The notes: generated from the letters alone by a model not told the origin. DNA of 64,000 bases from Halosegnis rubeus (GCF_009184545.1 NZ_QJOW01000001.1:558001-622000); one strand, 5' to 3'. Shown: positions 26,709 to 34,509, numbered from the stretch's first letter. Translations and numbers: made by a program.

Positions 26709-27298
26709 CAGACAGGCACCTCCGGCGTCTGCTCGCGTCCCAGCGTCACGTCGAGATACTGTTCGAACAGCCGGCGGGCCTCCGCCGGCCGCTCGTCGAG
26801 TGCGACCCGGCGGACGTGTGAACCGTTGATGGCCGTGGCGGCAAACCGGGCCGTGTCCTCGGGGTCGACCTCGCGGAACTGTCCCGCCTCGATACCGTCG
26901 CGGATGGTCTCCGCGAGGGTCTCCCGCATCCGGGCGTCCATCTCGACGAGGCGGTCGCGGTAGGTCTCGGAGTGTGGCGCTTGAGCCTTCATCGCGAGCA
27001 GAGCGATGGCGAAGCTACCGTCGCTCTCCTCTGCTGGGCCGAACAGCGCCTCGACGAAGGTGTCGAGTCGCTCGCACGGGTTGGCGGCCTCACACGCGAG
27101 CCGGGAGTCGAACCGCGCGATGGTCCAGTCGAGAAACGACTCCAACAGCTCCTCTTTCGTGTCGTAGTGGTAGTGGAGGGCCGCCTTCGATTTGTCCCAC
27201 TCGTCGGCGATACGCTGCATTGTGAGGTCGGCGTAGCCGTGCTCGCACAGCGCGCGCGAGGTCGCGGCCATCACCGCCGCCTCCGTCTCGTCGTCCAT
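26708..27298 (-). CDS. TetR/AcrR-family transcriptional regulator
   Basis: A 196-residue TetR-family repressor. The N-terminal helix-turn-helix covers residues 10-55 (ALCEHGYADLTMQRIADEW and KAALHYHYDTKEELLESFL), with the typical LHYHY recognition-helix end. The C-terminal ligand-binding domain is helical and diverse. It precedes and overlaps the MATE pump, so it most likely controls that pump and itself. An 18-bp palindrome ends 9 bp upstream of the start codon and is the natural operator. Confidence 0.93.
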   Translation of the reverse strand: MDDETEAAVMAATSRALCEHGYADLTMQRIADEWDKSKAALHYHYDTKEELLESFLDWTIARFDSRLACEAANPCERLDTFVEALFGPAEESDGSFAIALLAMKAQAPHSETYRDRLVEMDARMRETLAETIRDGIEAGQFREVDPEDTARFAATAINGSHVRRVALDERPAEARRLFEQYLDVTLGREQTPEVPV

Positions 27299-27306
27299 CT
27301 ACCCTA

Positions 27307-27324
27307 ACTGACTAACTAGTCAGT
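27307..27324. promoter_or_regulatory. 18-bp palindrome, probable TetR operator
   Basis: ACTGACTAACTAGTCAGT: perfect 8-bp arms ACTGACTA and TAGTCAGT around a 2-bp centre. It lies from 9 to 26 bp before the TetR start codon, between the probable TATA position and the start, where a bound repressor would block transcription. Confidence 0.8.
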
Positions 27325-27372
27325 CAAATAGATTGCGGAGCCGGAACGCTCAGCGCGGATGGGGACGGTGTG

Positions 27373-27525
27373 AGAAAGATTACGCGGCAGTGAGATGTCG
27401 CACGGTTACGTGACGGCGGAGGTACCGCGCAGTTACGCAGCAGCGGAGGTGTCGCGCGGTTACGCGGCAGCGGAGGTGTCGCGCGGTTACGCGGCAGCGG
27501 AGGTGTCGCGCGGTTACGCGGCAGC
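27373..27525 (-). repeat. 27-bp tandem repeat spanning the rps17e stop codon
   Basis: About five and a half copies of a 27-bp unit, read on the minus strand as GCTGCCGCGTAACCGCGCGA plus CACCTCC. TAA triplets recur on the minus strand at 27516, 27489, 27462, 27435, 27408 and 27382 (first base), a 27-bp step except for the last (26). The first copy holds the last three sense codons and the stop of rps17e; the first three copies are identical and later ones drift. No spacers separate the units, so it is not CRISPR. Confidence 0.9.
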
Positions 27526-27711
27526 GTAGGCGGCGCTTCGCTGCTTGCGGGTGATGTAGCCGGCGATGCGGTTGCGGACGCCCTTCGACTCGACGTTCGT
27601 GACGGCGGTGACGACCTCCTTGTTGTGTTCGAAGTCGGTGCTGAACGCCTCGCCGTATCGTTCGATGAGCGCGCGGGCGAGCTTCTTGATGTAGGCCGGT
27701 TTGATAGGCAT
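27514..27711 (-). CDS. rps17e: 30S ribosomal protein S17e
   Basis: A 65-residue archaeal-eukaryotic ribosomal protein of the small subunit. The family core is intact: [25 protein letters not shown] and [13 protein letters not shown]. The C-terminus ends SAAYAAA, and its last codons and stop form the first unit of a downstream tandem repeat, so the final Ala-rich residues may reflect repeat expansion. A TATA-like CTTTTTATC (27737-27745, minus) lies about 30 bp upstream, so it can be transcribed apart from the cofD-linked operon that precedes it by 49 bp. Confidence 0.95.
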   Translation of the reverse strand: MPIKPAYIKKLARALIERYGEAFSTDFEHNKEVVTAVTNVESKGVRNRIAGYITRKQRSAAYAAA

Positions 27712-27736
27712 CTTACCCGTATTGACTCCTTACCCA

Positions 27737-27745
27737 GATAAAAAG
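27737..27745 (-). promoter_or_regulatory. TATA box of rps17e
   Basis: CTTTTTATC on the minus strand about 30 bp before the ATG at 27711, between the DUF447 stop and rps17e. Confidence 0.55.
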
Positions 27746-27760
27746 CGTTCGACTCTCGAC

Positions 27761-28321
27761 CTACTCGGTCAGCGTCTCGAAGCGTCGCCACGCCTCGCGG
27801 TCGCGGTCGCCACCGGCGCGTTCGACCACCGACTCGAAGAAGGCGATTCGCTCGCGGAGCGTCTCGTCGTCGTACCCCGGCACGCCGAGTCGGGAGGCCG
27901 CGACCGTCGCCTCCACCACCGCAGCATGCGCGCGCGACACCGTCGGGACCGACCGCTCGCGCACCTCGCTCGACTCGACGTGAAGCGCCCAGTCGACCCA
28001 CTGAGTGGCGTCTTCCTCGCCCGCGGCCGTCTGTTCGACGCGGACCTCGGCCCACGCGCTCGCGGAGTCGAGTATCTGCTCGTCCTCCTCGCGGACCGAG
28101 CAGGCAGCCTCCACGAAGTCGACGGGGTCGCGCGTGAACTGGACGTAGCCGCGCCCGCGCTCGGTGAAGTTGCGCCACGTCCTGGTCCGGCCCCACGTCC
28201 GCGCCGTCGCCGGGTCGCCCGCATGGACGCCGAGTGCTGCCACGTTCCAGCGGTCGTTCGGCCCGCGGGTCGTCACGACCGTCTCAGCCACGCCGTCCCA
28301 GTCGACCGGCCACGCGGTCAT
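27761..28321 (-). CDS. DUF447 family protein (flavin-reductase-like split barrel)
   Basis: A 186-residue DUF447 protein, a family with an FMN-binding split-barrel fold and no established reaction. Family features include ETVVTTRGPNDRWNVAALGV at the N-terminus, the central TERGRGYVQFTRDPVDFVEAA and the AHAAVVEATVAASRLGV helix with its conserved His. The ATG overlaps the CitG-like gene's TGA (ATGA). It is the last of four overlapping genes from cofD. DUF447 homologues are best known from archaea and from C1-metabolism gene clusters of methylotrophic bacteria; a role in coenzyme synthesis is likely but unproven. Confidence 0.82.
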   Translation of the reverse strand: MTAWPVDWDGVAETVVTTRGPNDRWNVAALGVHAGDPATARTWGRTRTWRNFTERGRGYVQFTRDPVDFVEAACSVREEDEQILDSASAWAEVRVEQTAAGEEDATQWVDWALHVESSEVRERSVPTVSRAHAAVVEATVAASRLGVPGYDDETLRERIAFFESVVERAGGDRDREAWRRFETLTE

Positions 28322-29151
28322 ACGGACAGCCCTCGTTCGAGGGCGACGTACAGCGCCCCGCAGGTGATGTCGGCCGTCGTCCCCGGATTAATTCCGCGGG
28401 CGACGAACTCCTCGGCCATCCGTTCGGGGTCCTCCTCCCCGTCGAGACAGGCCTGCGCCCGCCGGGTCGCCTCCCGAGCCGCCTCCGGTCCCGACTGCTG
28501 GCGGACGAACCCGTCCTCCTCCCCTGCGAGCAGTCGCAGGAACGCGCGGCTGGCACGGTCGAGCACGGAGCCGTCGCCGTCGAGGATGCGGTCGGCCTCC
28601 CGGAACGTCCGCGGGAAGCCGCGCGTCCACTCGGCGGCGTTGCCGTCTCCCTCGGAGCGGGCCATCACGTCGTACAGCGTCACGCCGTCGCGCTCGAGCG
28701 CCGGAATCGCGTCGCTCCCGCGTCTGGCGTCGAGATCGTCCAGCCCGGCCGGCGGGTCGGCCAGCGCCACGTCGACGTGCTCGAAGGCGCGATAGAAGCC
28801 CGCGGCGTCGGCCACCGTCGTCGTCTCACACACCTGACGCACGCCGTCGCACGTCAGGTCTCCCGCGCCCGCGGCCCGTACGAGCGGAACGAGCAGGAGG
28901 AGACAGCCGAACTGCGTGTTCCCTCCTTCCTGGTTTGCCATTCCGGCGACGGCGGTCTCGAACGCTTCGCCGACTGGCTCACCCGCGGCGGCCGCCCGAA
29001 GGCCGTCGCTCGCGCCGACCGCACCCGCGAGGAAGTGCTCGAACCGGAGGTCGTCGTGGTCGCGGCGGCGGTCCACGTTCCCCGGCTTGGGCGTGCCGGC
29101 GACTTCGAGCAGGAGCGCGAGTTCCGCCTGCTCGGCGTGGGTCCGACTCAC
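28318..29151 (-). CDS. CitG-like (triphosphoribosyl-dephospho-CoA synthase) family protein
   Basis: A 277-residue protein of the CitG/MdcB superfamily; bacterial members couple ATP-derived ribose phosphate to dephospho-CoA to make the citrate lyase prosthetic-group precursor. Family signatures are LEVAGTPKPGNVDRRRDHDD, NTQFGCLLLLVPL and the glycine-rich GINPGTTADITCGALYVAL near the end. No citrate lyase genes are nearby, so the natural substrate is probably a different cofactor precursor. The start is GTG, overlapping the Dus-like stop (GTGA). It belongs to the cofD-linked operon. Confidence 0.83.
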   Translation of the reverse strand: MSRTHAEQAELALLLEVAGTPKPGNVDRRRDHDDLRFEHFLAGAVGASDGLRAAAAGEPVGEAFETAVAGMANQEGGNTQFGCLLLLVPLVRAAGAGDLTCDGVRQVCETTTVADAAGFYRAFEHVDVALADPPAGLDDLDARRGSDAIPALERDGVTLYDVMARSEGDGNAAEWTRGFPRTFREADRILDGDGSVLDRASRAFLRLLAGEEDGFVRQQSGPEAAREATRRAQACLDGEEDPERMAEEFVARGINPGTTADITCGALYVALERGLSV

Positions 29152-29879
29152 GCGCGAGTCACCTCCGACAGGGCGTCGCGGACGCGCTCGAGCACGCGCG
29201 GGCTGTCGGACGGTCGCCCGACGCTCACGGCGTCGGCTCCGTAGTCGAGGTACTCGCGGACGGTCGCCCGGTCGCGCACGCCATTGTTCGCGACGAGAAA
29301 GAGGTCACAGGCGTCGGCGATGTCGGCGACGACCGACTCGGTGTCCATGCAGTCGACGTGAAGACAGTCCGCGCCGGCCGACTCAAGCTCGGAAGCGAGC
29401 GTCGGCAGGTCGACGCCGGTCTCGGCGCGAACCTTCGCCCCGACCGCCGCGCCCGCCTCGCTGGCGCAGCGGACGTACTCACAGAGCCGGTCCGTGTCTC
29501 GCAGGAGCGTCTCCCCGGCTCCGACCGCGCAGAGTTCATCCTGTCGGCAGTGGGCGTTTACCTCCAGTATCGCGTCGTGGTCGGCGGCGACGCCGGCCGC
29601 CTCGCGGAGCGGGGCGGTGCTCGTCGTCCGGACGTTCACGCCGGCACGGATGTCCACGTCCGCAAGCGCCGCGAGCTGGGCGTCGATGAACGCAGTCGGG
29701 TCCTCGGGGAGGAACTCCGACCGGTCGCGGGCCACCAGCTCTCGGGCGGCCTCGCGGGTCGGCTCGTCGAGCGAGACGCCACCCACGAAGCCACAGCCGG
29801 CCCACTCGCTTCCGAGTTTGGCCCACTCGGCGTCGGCCTCACCGGAGAGGGAGGCGAGGGCGAGCGGCGGCGTGAACAT
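29148..29879 (-). CDS. tRNA-dihydrouridine-synthase-like flavoprotein (MJ0144 type)
   Basis: A 243-residue TIM-barrel protein of the Dus/dihydropyrimidine-dehydrogenase-like superfamily, shorter than true Dus tRNA enzymes (over 300). The active-site region reads EVNAHCRQDEL, where true Dus proteins have the NxGCP cysteine motif, and the FMN phosphate region reads FLVANNGVRDRATVREYL followed by GADAVSVGRPSD. No C-terminal tRNA-binding domain is visible. Its place between cofD and a CitG-like gene argues for a small-molecule or cofactor substrate, not tRNA. Confidence 0.8.
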   Translation of the reverse strand: MFTPPLALASLSGEADAEWAKLGSEWAGCGFVGGVSLDEPTREAARELVARDRSEFLPEDPTAFIDAQLAALADVDIRAGVNVRTTSTAPLREAAGVAADHDAILEVNAHCRQDELCAVGAGETLLRDTDRLCEYVRCASEAGAAVGAKVRAETGVDLPTLASELESAGADCLHVDCMDTESVVADIADACDLFLVANNGVRDRATVREYLDYGADAVSVGRPSDSPRVLERVRDALSEVTRA

Positions 29880-30871
29880 CAGGTCACCTCCCCGAGCGCG
29901 CGCTCGACGGCGCGGGCGACCCGGGCGCTGTCCTCGGGCGTGTCGAGCGTTGTGTCGGTCCGGACGACCGGGCGCGCGAGGTCGGTCCCGTCCTCGCTGT
30001 CGAGGACGAAGGCGTCGGCGAACTCGTACGCTGTGGCGACGCCGGCTGTCGACGGTTCGCGGCCCGTCGCGGCCATCAGCTTCCCGGCGGGTCCCGAAAA
30101 GACCTCGTCGCCGACGAACGGGGAGACGGCGACGACAGGCGTCGAACCGAGGTCGTCGCGGAACGACTCCATCGCGAGCATCGGTCCGAGCGACGTGACC
30201 GGATTCGACGGCCCGACGACGACCGGCTCGGCGAGTGCCTCCGTCACCTCGGGTGTCGGCTCGGCGTCGTCGGCACCGCGGAACTCAACCGTCTCGACGG
30301 CCGGCTCCCCGCTGTTTGCCACCCACCACTCCTGGAAGTGCTGTTCGCCGTCTGGCGTGTGGACGATGGTCGCGACGGGGTCGTCGCTCATCGGCAAAAT
30401 CCTGCGCTCGACGCCGAGCGCCTCGCGCAACACGGCCGTCGCCTCCGTCAGGGTGTCCCCCTCGTCGAGTCGACCCGTCCGGGTGAGGTGGACGGCGCGG
30501 TCGCGGTCCCCGATGAGCATGAACTCGCCAACGCCGGAAAAGCGTCGCCAGCGCGCGAGTCGCCGACCGCTCGTCTGCGCCTCGGCGTCGAGATACCGGG
30601 GGTCGGTCCCGAGTCCGGCCCGCTCGGCGAACTCGTGGAGCGCGTCGTGCGTCTCGGTCGTCTCGTCGGCGAGCCCCCACCACGTCTCGGTGTCGAGTTC
30701 ACCGGCGTCGGCAAACAGCTGTGTGTCGAGGTCCGGGCAGACGAGGTGTCCCGCCAGCTCGATGTCGTCGCCGGTGTTGGCGACCACGGTCGTCTCGGCG
30801 GGCGAAAACGTCGCCGCGGCCCCGTGGAGGAGCTTCGGCGTCCCCGTCCCGCCGGCGAGGAACGTTACCAT
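29879..30871 (-). CDS. cofD: 2-phospho-L-lactate transferase, coenzyme F420 synthesis
   Basis: CofD joins the phospholactyl (or related) group to the deazaflavin Fo, giving F420-0. The 330-residue protein begins [20 protein letters not shown], the family nucleotide/substrate loop, and shows [23 protein letters not shown] and [16 protein letters not shown], both standard CofD motifs. The ATG at 30871 is used because an upstream in-frame extension is basic and untypical. It leads the four-gene overlapping operon cofD, Dus-like, CitG-like, DUF447. Other F420 genes (cofC, cofE, cofG, cofH) are not in the window. Confidence 0.95.
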   Translation of the reverse strand: MVTFLAGGTGTPKLLHGAAATFSPAETTVVANTGDDIELAGHLVCPDLDTQLFADAGELDTETWWGLADETTETHDALHEFAERAGLGTDPRYLDAEAQTSGRRLARWRRFSGVGEFMLIGDRDRAVHLTRTGRLDEGDTLTEATAVLREALGVERRILPMSDDPVATIVHTPDGEQHFQEWWVANSGEPAVETVEFRGADDAEPTPEVTEALAEPVVVGPSNPVTSLGPMLAMESFRDDLGSTPVVAVSPFVGDEVFSGPAGKLMAATGREPSTAGVATAYEFADAFVLDSEDGTDLARPVVRTDTTLDTPEDSARVARAVERALGEVT

Positions 30872-30996
30872 ACCCGTGTTCGTTCGCCCGGCGGCTTGTC
30901 GGTTTCGTCGTCGCACTCTCCCGCCGTTGGCAGCGTCCCCGCGCTGTTCCCGCCACTCGTCGGACGGGACTTTACGCTTACGACGGTTGTCAACTA

Positions 30997-31045
30997 CCCC
31001 ACCCTACTTCGCTCAGTCTGACGACTTCGCTCGTTGAGGGTGGGG
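30997..31045 (-). ncRNA. Right-end hairpin, likely 3' scaffold of an omega/sot guide RNA
   Basis: On the minus strand CCCCACCCT (31045-31037) pairs perfectly with AGGGTGGGG (31005-30997) around a 31-nt loop that includes the tnpB stop. IS1341-type elements of Halobacterium express sense-overlapping RNAs from this position, and TnpB omega RNAs have their guide directly beyond the right end; the candidate guide here starts near 30990. Confidence 0.55.
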
Positions 31046-32269
31046 CTTGTCCGTGAACTCGGTCTCGAACCCGTCCGGGTGGGCAGTAAATCCGCCACTC
31101 GGCGTCACCGTTCCAGACTTCAGGGCAAGCTGACTGTTGCCCGTCCGCCGAGACGACTGTTGGCCCCGACGGACGTACCGCATACCGATGTTTTTCGCCG
31201 CATTGTAGTCCGCGTTCGCTTCCGACTCGCACTTCTGACAGCAGAAATCGTTTCGATTCGGGCGATTCTCGTCGGCTGTGAAGCCACACTCGGCGCACCG
31301 TTTCGACGTGTACGCCGACCCGACTTGTTTCACCGAAACGCCGACCGCTTCGGCTTTGTACTCGACTTGTTCGTACAGCATTCGGAATGCCCACTTGTGG
31401 CCCCACGACGCACCCGTGCGGTCGCGGATGTCGGTCAAATCCTCGAACGCTATTACGTCGCACTCGTATCGGAGTGCTTCGTCTACGATGGCGTTCGACG
31501 CTTGGTGGAGTACGTCGCGGATATACCGGAGTTCGCGGCCACTCGACCGTTCGAGTGTTCGGTGGGCGCTTCGCGTCCCGGTCTGTTGGAGTCCGGCGCG
31601 TACCTTCTCGAACTCGCGGAGGTCGTGGGTTACCTCTCGTCCGCTAACGAAGGAGGCGGTGCTGGTGACGGCGAGGTTTTCGATACCGAGGTCAACCCCG
31701 AGGACCGTTCCGTCCTCGGCGGTGTTGCGCTCGGTATCGGTCTTGTGACGGCGGAAGCCGATGTGCAAGAAGTAGTTGCCATCACGGGCAGTGAGCGTGC
31801 TTTCCGTGACGCTCCACTCATCTGAGTCGAGGTACTGCCGTTGGTAGCCATCGTCGGCATCGGGAAGGGCAAGCGAACACCGGACCCGACTCTCCGTGGT
31901 GGAGAGAGAAACTGTGTCGTCATCGAACAGCGTCATTGTCCGGGTGTCGTACTTCACCGTGGGTGCGGTGAAAGTCGGCTTGCTGATCTTCTTGCCGTTG
32001 GACCGGCGTTCGAGACAGCCGGTGATAGCTTGTGCGGCTTGGTGGGTGGCGAGAATCGCGTGCTGACTCCCGAGGCCAGTTTGCTCACGCACGTCGTCGT
32101 AGGCGAGGGGCTGTACGTCGCTCTTGGCGTTGCACTTGCCCCACGCCATGTCGGTGGCGAGCTGGCAACCACGCTTCCACTCAGAGATGGTTTCCTCAAG
32201 CAACTCGCGTTGCTTACCATCTACTGAGAGTCGGGTGATTGCTGTCCGACGCACGTAGTCGTCTGCCAC
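31013..32269 (-). CDS. tnpB: TnpB, RNA-guided endonuclease-type protein
   Basis: A 418-residue TnpB of the IS200/IS605 superfamily, ancestor-type of Cas12; characterised relatives cut DNA under guidance of an RNA from the element end. The RuvC triad is intact: D193 (GVDLGIENLA), E276 (IAFEDLTD) and D354 (NADYNAAKN). The zinc ribbon has C325/C328 and C344/C347, with an additional C343. Length is normal, with no frameshift. Translation starts at GTG 29 bp from a strong TATA box, so the gene looks expressed. The last codons lie inside the right-end hairpin. Confidence 0.93.
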   Translation of the reverse strand: MADDYVRRTAITRLSVDGKQRELLEETISEWKRGCQLATDMAWGKCNAKSDVQPLAYDDVREQTGLGSQHAILATHQAAQAITGCLERRSNGKKISKPTFTAPTVKYDTRTMTLFDDDTVSLSTTESRVRCSLALPDADDGYQRQYLDSDEWSVTESTLTARDGNYFLHIGFRRHKTDTERNTAEDGTVLGVDLGIENLAVTSTASFVSGREVTHDLREFEKVRAGLQQTGTRSAHRTLERSSGRELRYIRDVLHQASNAIVDEALRYECDVIAFEDLTDIRDRTGASWGHKWAFRMLYEQVEYKAEAVGVSVKQVGSAYTSKRCAECGFTADENRPNRNDFCCQKCESEANADYNAAKNIGMRYVRRGQQSSRRTGNSQLALKSGTVTPSGGFTAHPDGFETEFTDKPHPQRAKSSD

Positions 32270-32293
32270 AGTTTCAATGTAGTACTATGGCTA

Positions 32294-32303
32294 CTTATAT
32301 ATT
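32294..32303 (-). promoter_or_regulatory. Strong TATA box of tnpB
   Basis: AATATATAAG on the minus strand, centred 29 bp before the GTG start at 32269, giving a leaderless transcript; the TATA is AT-rich in a GC-rich setting. Confidence 0.7.
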
Positions 32304-32477
32304 GGTTTCTTTGACCTATCCGAACGCGCTCCTCCCCTCCCTACTCGCTCCCTACGGTCGCTCCTTGAGGAAGGGGACTCCGCGCTACCGCTCCAGTTGA
32401 AAACGTCGAGATGAGTCAACAGGAGGACGGAACTACCGAATCCGAACGGCCAAACGGCCCCCGCCCGACACGCCGGT

Positions 32478-33629
32478 ATGAACGCCATCAAGGACTCCGT
32501 CCACGACTGGATTCCCCTCGATTCGGTCGCGACGGACCTACTCGACACGGCGGCCGTCCAGCGACTCCGCCATATCAAACAGCTCTCGACTGTCCGGCTC
32601 GTCTATCCGTCTGCCTCACACACCCGCTTCGAACACTCGCTCGGCGTCTACCACCTCGCCCGCACCGCCCTCGACTCGCTCGGCATCGACGACGAGCGCG
32701 CGAAGGCCGTCCGGGCGGCCGCACTCCTCCACGACGTGGGTCACGGCCCGTACGGCCACCAGACGGAGACGGTCATCAAGCGTCACACCGGGCGCGACCA
32801 CGACGAACTCGGCGACCTGCTGTACGAGACCGAACTCGCTGGCGTGCTCGACCGCCACGACATCGACCCCGACCGCGTCGCGGCGCTCGTCCGCGGGGAG
32901 CGCCCCCTCGGCCAGATCGTCGCCGGCGAACTCGACGTGGACCGGATGGATTACCTGGTGCGGGACGCCCATCACACCGGCGTTCCGTACGGCACTATCG
33001 ACCACGGTCGACTCGTGCGCGACCTCCGACTGCGCGACGACCGACTCGTCCTCGCGGAGGGGAACGTCCAGACCGCCGAGTCGCTCCTGTTGGCTCGGAC
33101 GCTGATGGACGGAATCGTCTATCGCCATCACGTCTCGCGCATCGCGGGCGCGATGCTCGAACGCGCCTGTGAACGCCTGCTCGACACCGACACCGACATC
33201 GAGACGTTCGCGCGGATGGCCGACCACGACCTGCTCGTCGCCCTCCGTGAGGACGTGCCCGACCTCGGCGGTCGCATCGAACGCCGCGACCTCTACAAGC
33301 GCGCGGTGTGGGCCGGTCTCGACACGGTCCCCGACGCACTGACGGATCTCTCGCGGGCCGACGAGCGACGGGCCGCCCGCGAAATCGCTGACCGGGCCGG
33401 CGTCGACCGCGAACACGTCATCGTCGACGTGCCCTCGCGCCCGGAGCTGAAGGAGTCGCGCATCCGGGTCGTCGTCGGGGACGTGGTCCAGCGGCTCGAA
33501 CAGGCCTCTGAGCTCGTGGCCGCGCTCAGGGCGACCCGGCGCGCGCAGTGGCGACTCGGCGTCTACGCGCCCGCAGCCGACCAGTCGGCCGTCCACACCG
33601 CCGCTCGAGACGTGCTCGGGTTGCCCTGA
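32478..33629 (+). CDS. HD-domain phosphohydrolase (dNTPase/SAMHD1-like)
   Basis: A 383-residue HD-superfamily protein. N-terminal IKDSVHDWIPL and RLRHIKQLSTVRLVYPSASHTRFEHSLG sequences are broken here as SASHTRFEHSLGVYHL (first His), followed by the HD pair in LLHDVGHGPYGHQTE and a later metal Asp in LDVDRMDYLVRDA. This layout matches the YdhJ/dGTPase-SAMHD1 subgroup that hydrolyses dNTPs or related nucleotides. ATG at 32478 fits the family's N-terminus. It lies directly outside the left end of the TnpB element. Confidence 0.9.
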   Translation: MNAIKDSVHDWIPLDSVATDLLDTAAVQRLRHIKQLSTVRLVYPSASHTRFEHSLGVYHLARTALDSLGIDDERAKAVRAAALLHDVGHGPYGHQTETVIKRHTGRDHDELGDLLYETELAGVLDRHDIDPDRVAALVRGERPLGQIVAGELDVDRMDYLVRDAHHTGVPYGTIDHGRLVRDLRLRDDRLVLAEGNVQTAESLLLARTLMDGIVYRHHVSRIAGAMLERACERLLDTDTDIETFARMADHDLLVALREDVPDLGGRIERRDLYKRAVWAGLDTVPDALTDLSRADERRAAREIADRAGVDREHVIVDVPSRPELKESRIRVVVGDVVQRLEQASELVAALRATRRAQWRLGVYAPAADQSAVHTAARDVLGLP

Positions 33630-33702
33630 CAACGCTCGCGGAAAGCGACGACACTTAGCCGTCGCAGGAAGAGAGACGAGCAACGACCGCTCTCGCTCCC
33701 GC

Positions 33703-34479
33703 ATGCTCACCGACCAGCCTCTCACCGCCGCCCGCCTCGACGGAATCGCCCTCAAGCCCCACGAGCACGACCTCTCTCGCGCCGCGGACCTCGATACCGA
33801 CCTGCTCAACGTCGACTACGAGGGGCGCGAGGTGTTCCCCGACGCCGACGCGCTCGCCCGACTCGCCGACGGCCGCGACCTCCGGGTGACGACGCCCGTG
33901 CGCGCCGACGGCTTCGACCCGCTTGGCGACGATTCGCTGCTCCCGCTCGCAGCGGGCGAACGCGTCCTCGTCGCCGGGAACCCGGCGTATCTCACCGACG
34001 CGGAGCGCGAACGCGCTGTCGCCCCTCGGCTCGGCGCAGCCCGCGAACAGGCTCCCGAGGCGTGGGTCGGGACGGAGGGCGTCGAGCGTATCGCGATGGC
34101 CGCTGGCGGCCCGCAGTACGAACTCCTCTCGCGAGGGACGCGCCGGGCGGTGCGCGCGCTCCGTGCGGCCGGCTTCGCGGCCGAAATCGCCCTCTACGCG
34201 CCGGTCGTCCTCACCGACGACGAGGACGCGCTGCTCGATGCGGTGGGGGGCTACGCCTCTCGCCGCGGCCCGGTCCGGCGCGCGCTCCCCGAGGACGCGG
34301 CCACCGACGCTGCCGCGACCGGCCGCGCCCGCGAAGTGCTCACCGACGCGATACCGGACTTCGCGCTCGTCGGCACGCCCGAGACCGTCGGCGAGCGCGT
34401 CACCGACCTGAAGGACGCCGGCGTCGACACCGTCGTCGGCTACCCCGCTCGCGGTCTCGACGTCGTCCTGGACCGATAG
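33703..34479 (+). CDS. Uncharacterised protein with luciferase-like C-terminus (DUF7388-like)
   Basis: A 258-residue protein that resembles a partial TIM-barrel. The C-terminal segment FALVGTPETVGERVTDLKDA and GVDTVVGYPARGLD recalls the end of F420-dependent luciferase-like oxidoreductases (GTPEEVAERI...DAGVD). The N-terminal half (LDGIALKPHEHDLSRAAD) is not recognisable. It might be a diverged flavin/F420 protein, but cofactor residues cannot be identified. It is on the same strand as the next gene with a 30-bp gap. Confidence 0.65.
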   Translation: MLTDQPLTAARLDGIALKPHEHDLSRAADLDTDLLNVDYEGREVFPDADALARLADGRDLRVTTPVRADGFDPLGDDSLLPLAAGERVLVAGNPAYLTDAERERAVAPRLGAAREQAPEAWVGTEGVERIAMAAGGPQYELLSRGTRRAVRALRAAGFAAEIALYAPVVLTDDEDALLDAVGGYASRRGPVRRALPEDAATDAAATGRAREVLTDAIPDFALVGTPETVGERVTDLKDAGVDTVVGYPARGLDVVLDR

Positions 34480-34509
34480 CGCGAAGTGACCGGCGACGAA
34501 GCCACGGGT

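Larger units (their letters stand above)
30990..32400 (-). mobile_element. Solo TnpB element, IS1341-type (IS200/IS605 superfamily)
   Basis: A roughly 1.4-kb unit containing only tnpB; no TnpA (Y1 transposase) is present. Ends are inferred: TCAACT at 30990-30995 and AGTTGA at 32395-32400 are inverted, and GC-rich imperfect hairpins lie just inside both sides. It separates the cofD operon promoter side from an HD hydrolase gene and seems to interrupt nothing. Exact boundaries need comparison with an empty site. Confidence 0.72.

Noticed and set aside
27373-27525. Possible CRISPR array in the 27-bp repeat
   Set aside because: Units are directly adjacent with no spacers, they diverge progressively, and the first is part of rps17e.
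27324-28196. Long minus-strand frame of 290 codons with ATPPLPRNR repeats
   Set aside because: It is another reading of DUF447, rps17e and the tandem repeat; composition is Arg/Pro-rich, unlike acidic haloarchaeal proteins.
29148-29879. True tRNA-dihydrouridine synthase
   Set aside because: Shorter than Dus, lacks the NxGCP motif and the C-terminal tRNA-binding domain.
31013-32269. TnpB as part of a defence island
   Set aside because: No restriction, toxin or CRISPR genes flank it; neighbours are cofactor and nucleotide-metabolism genes.
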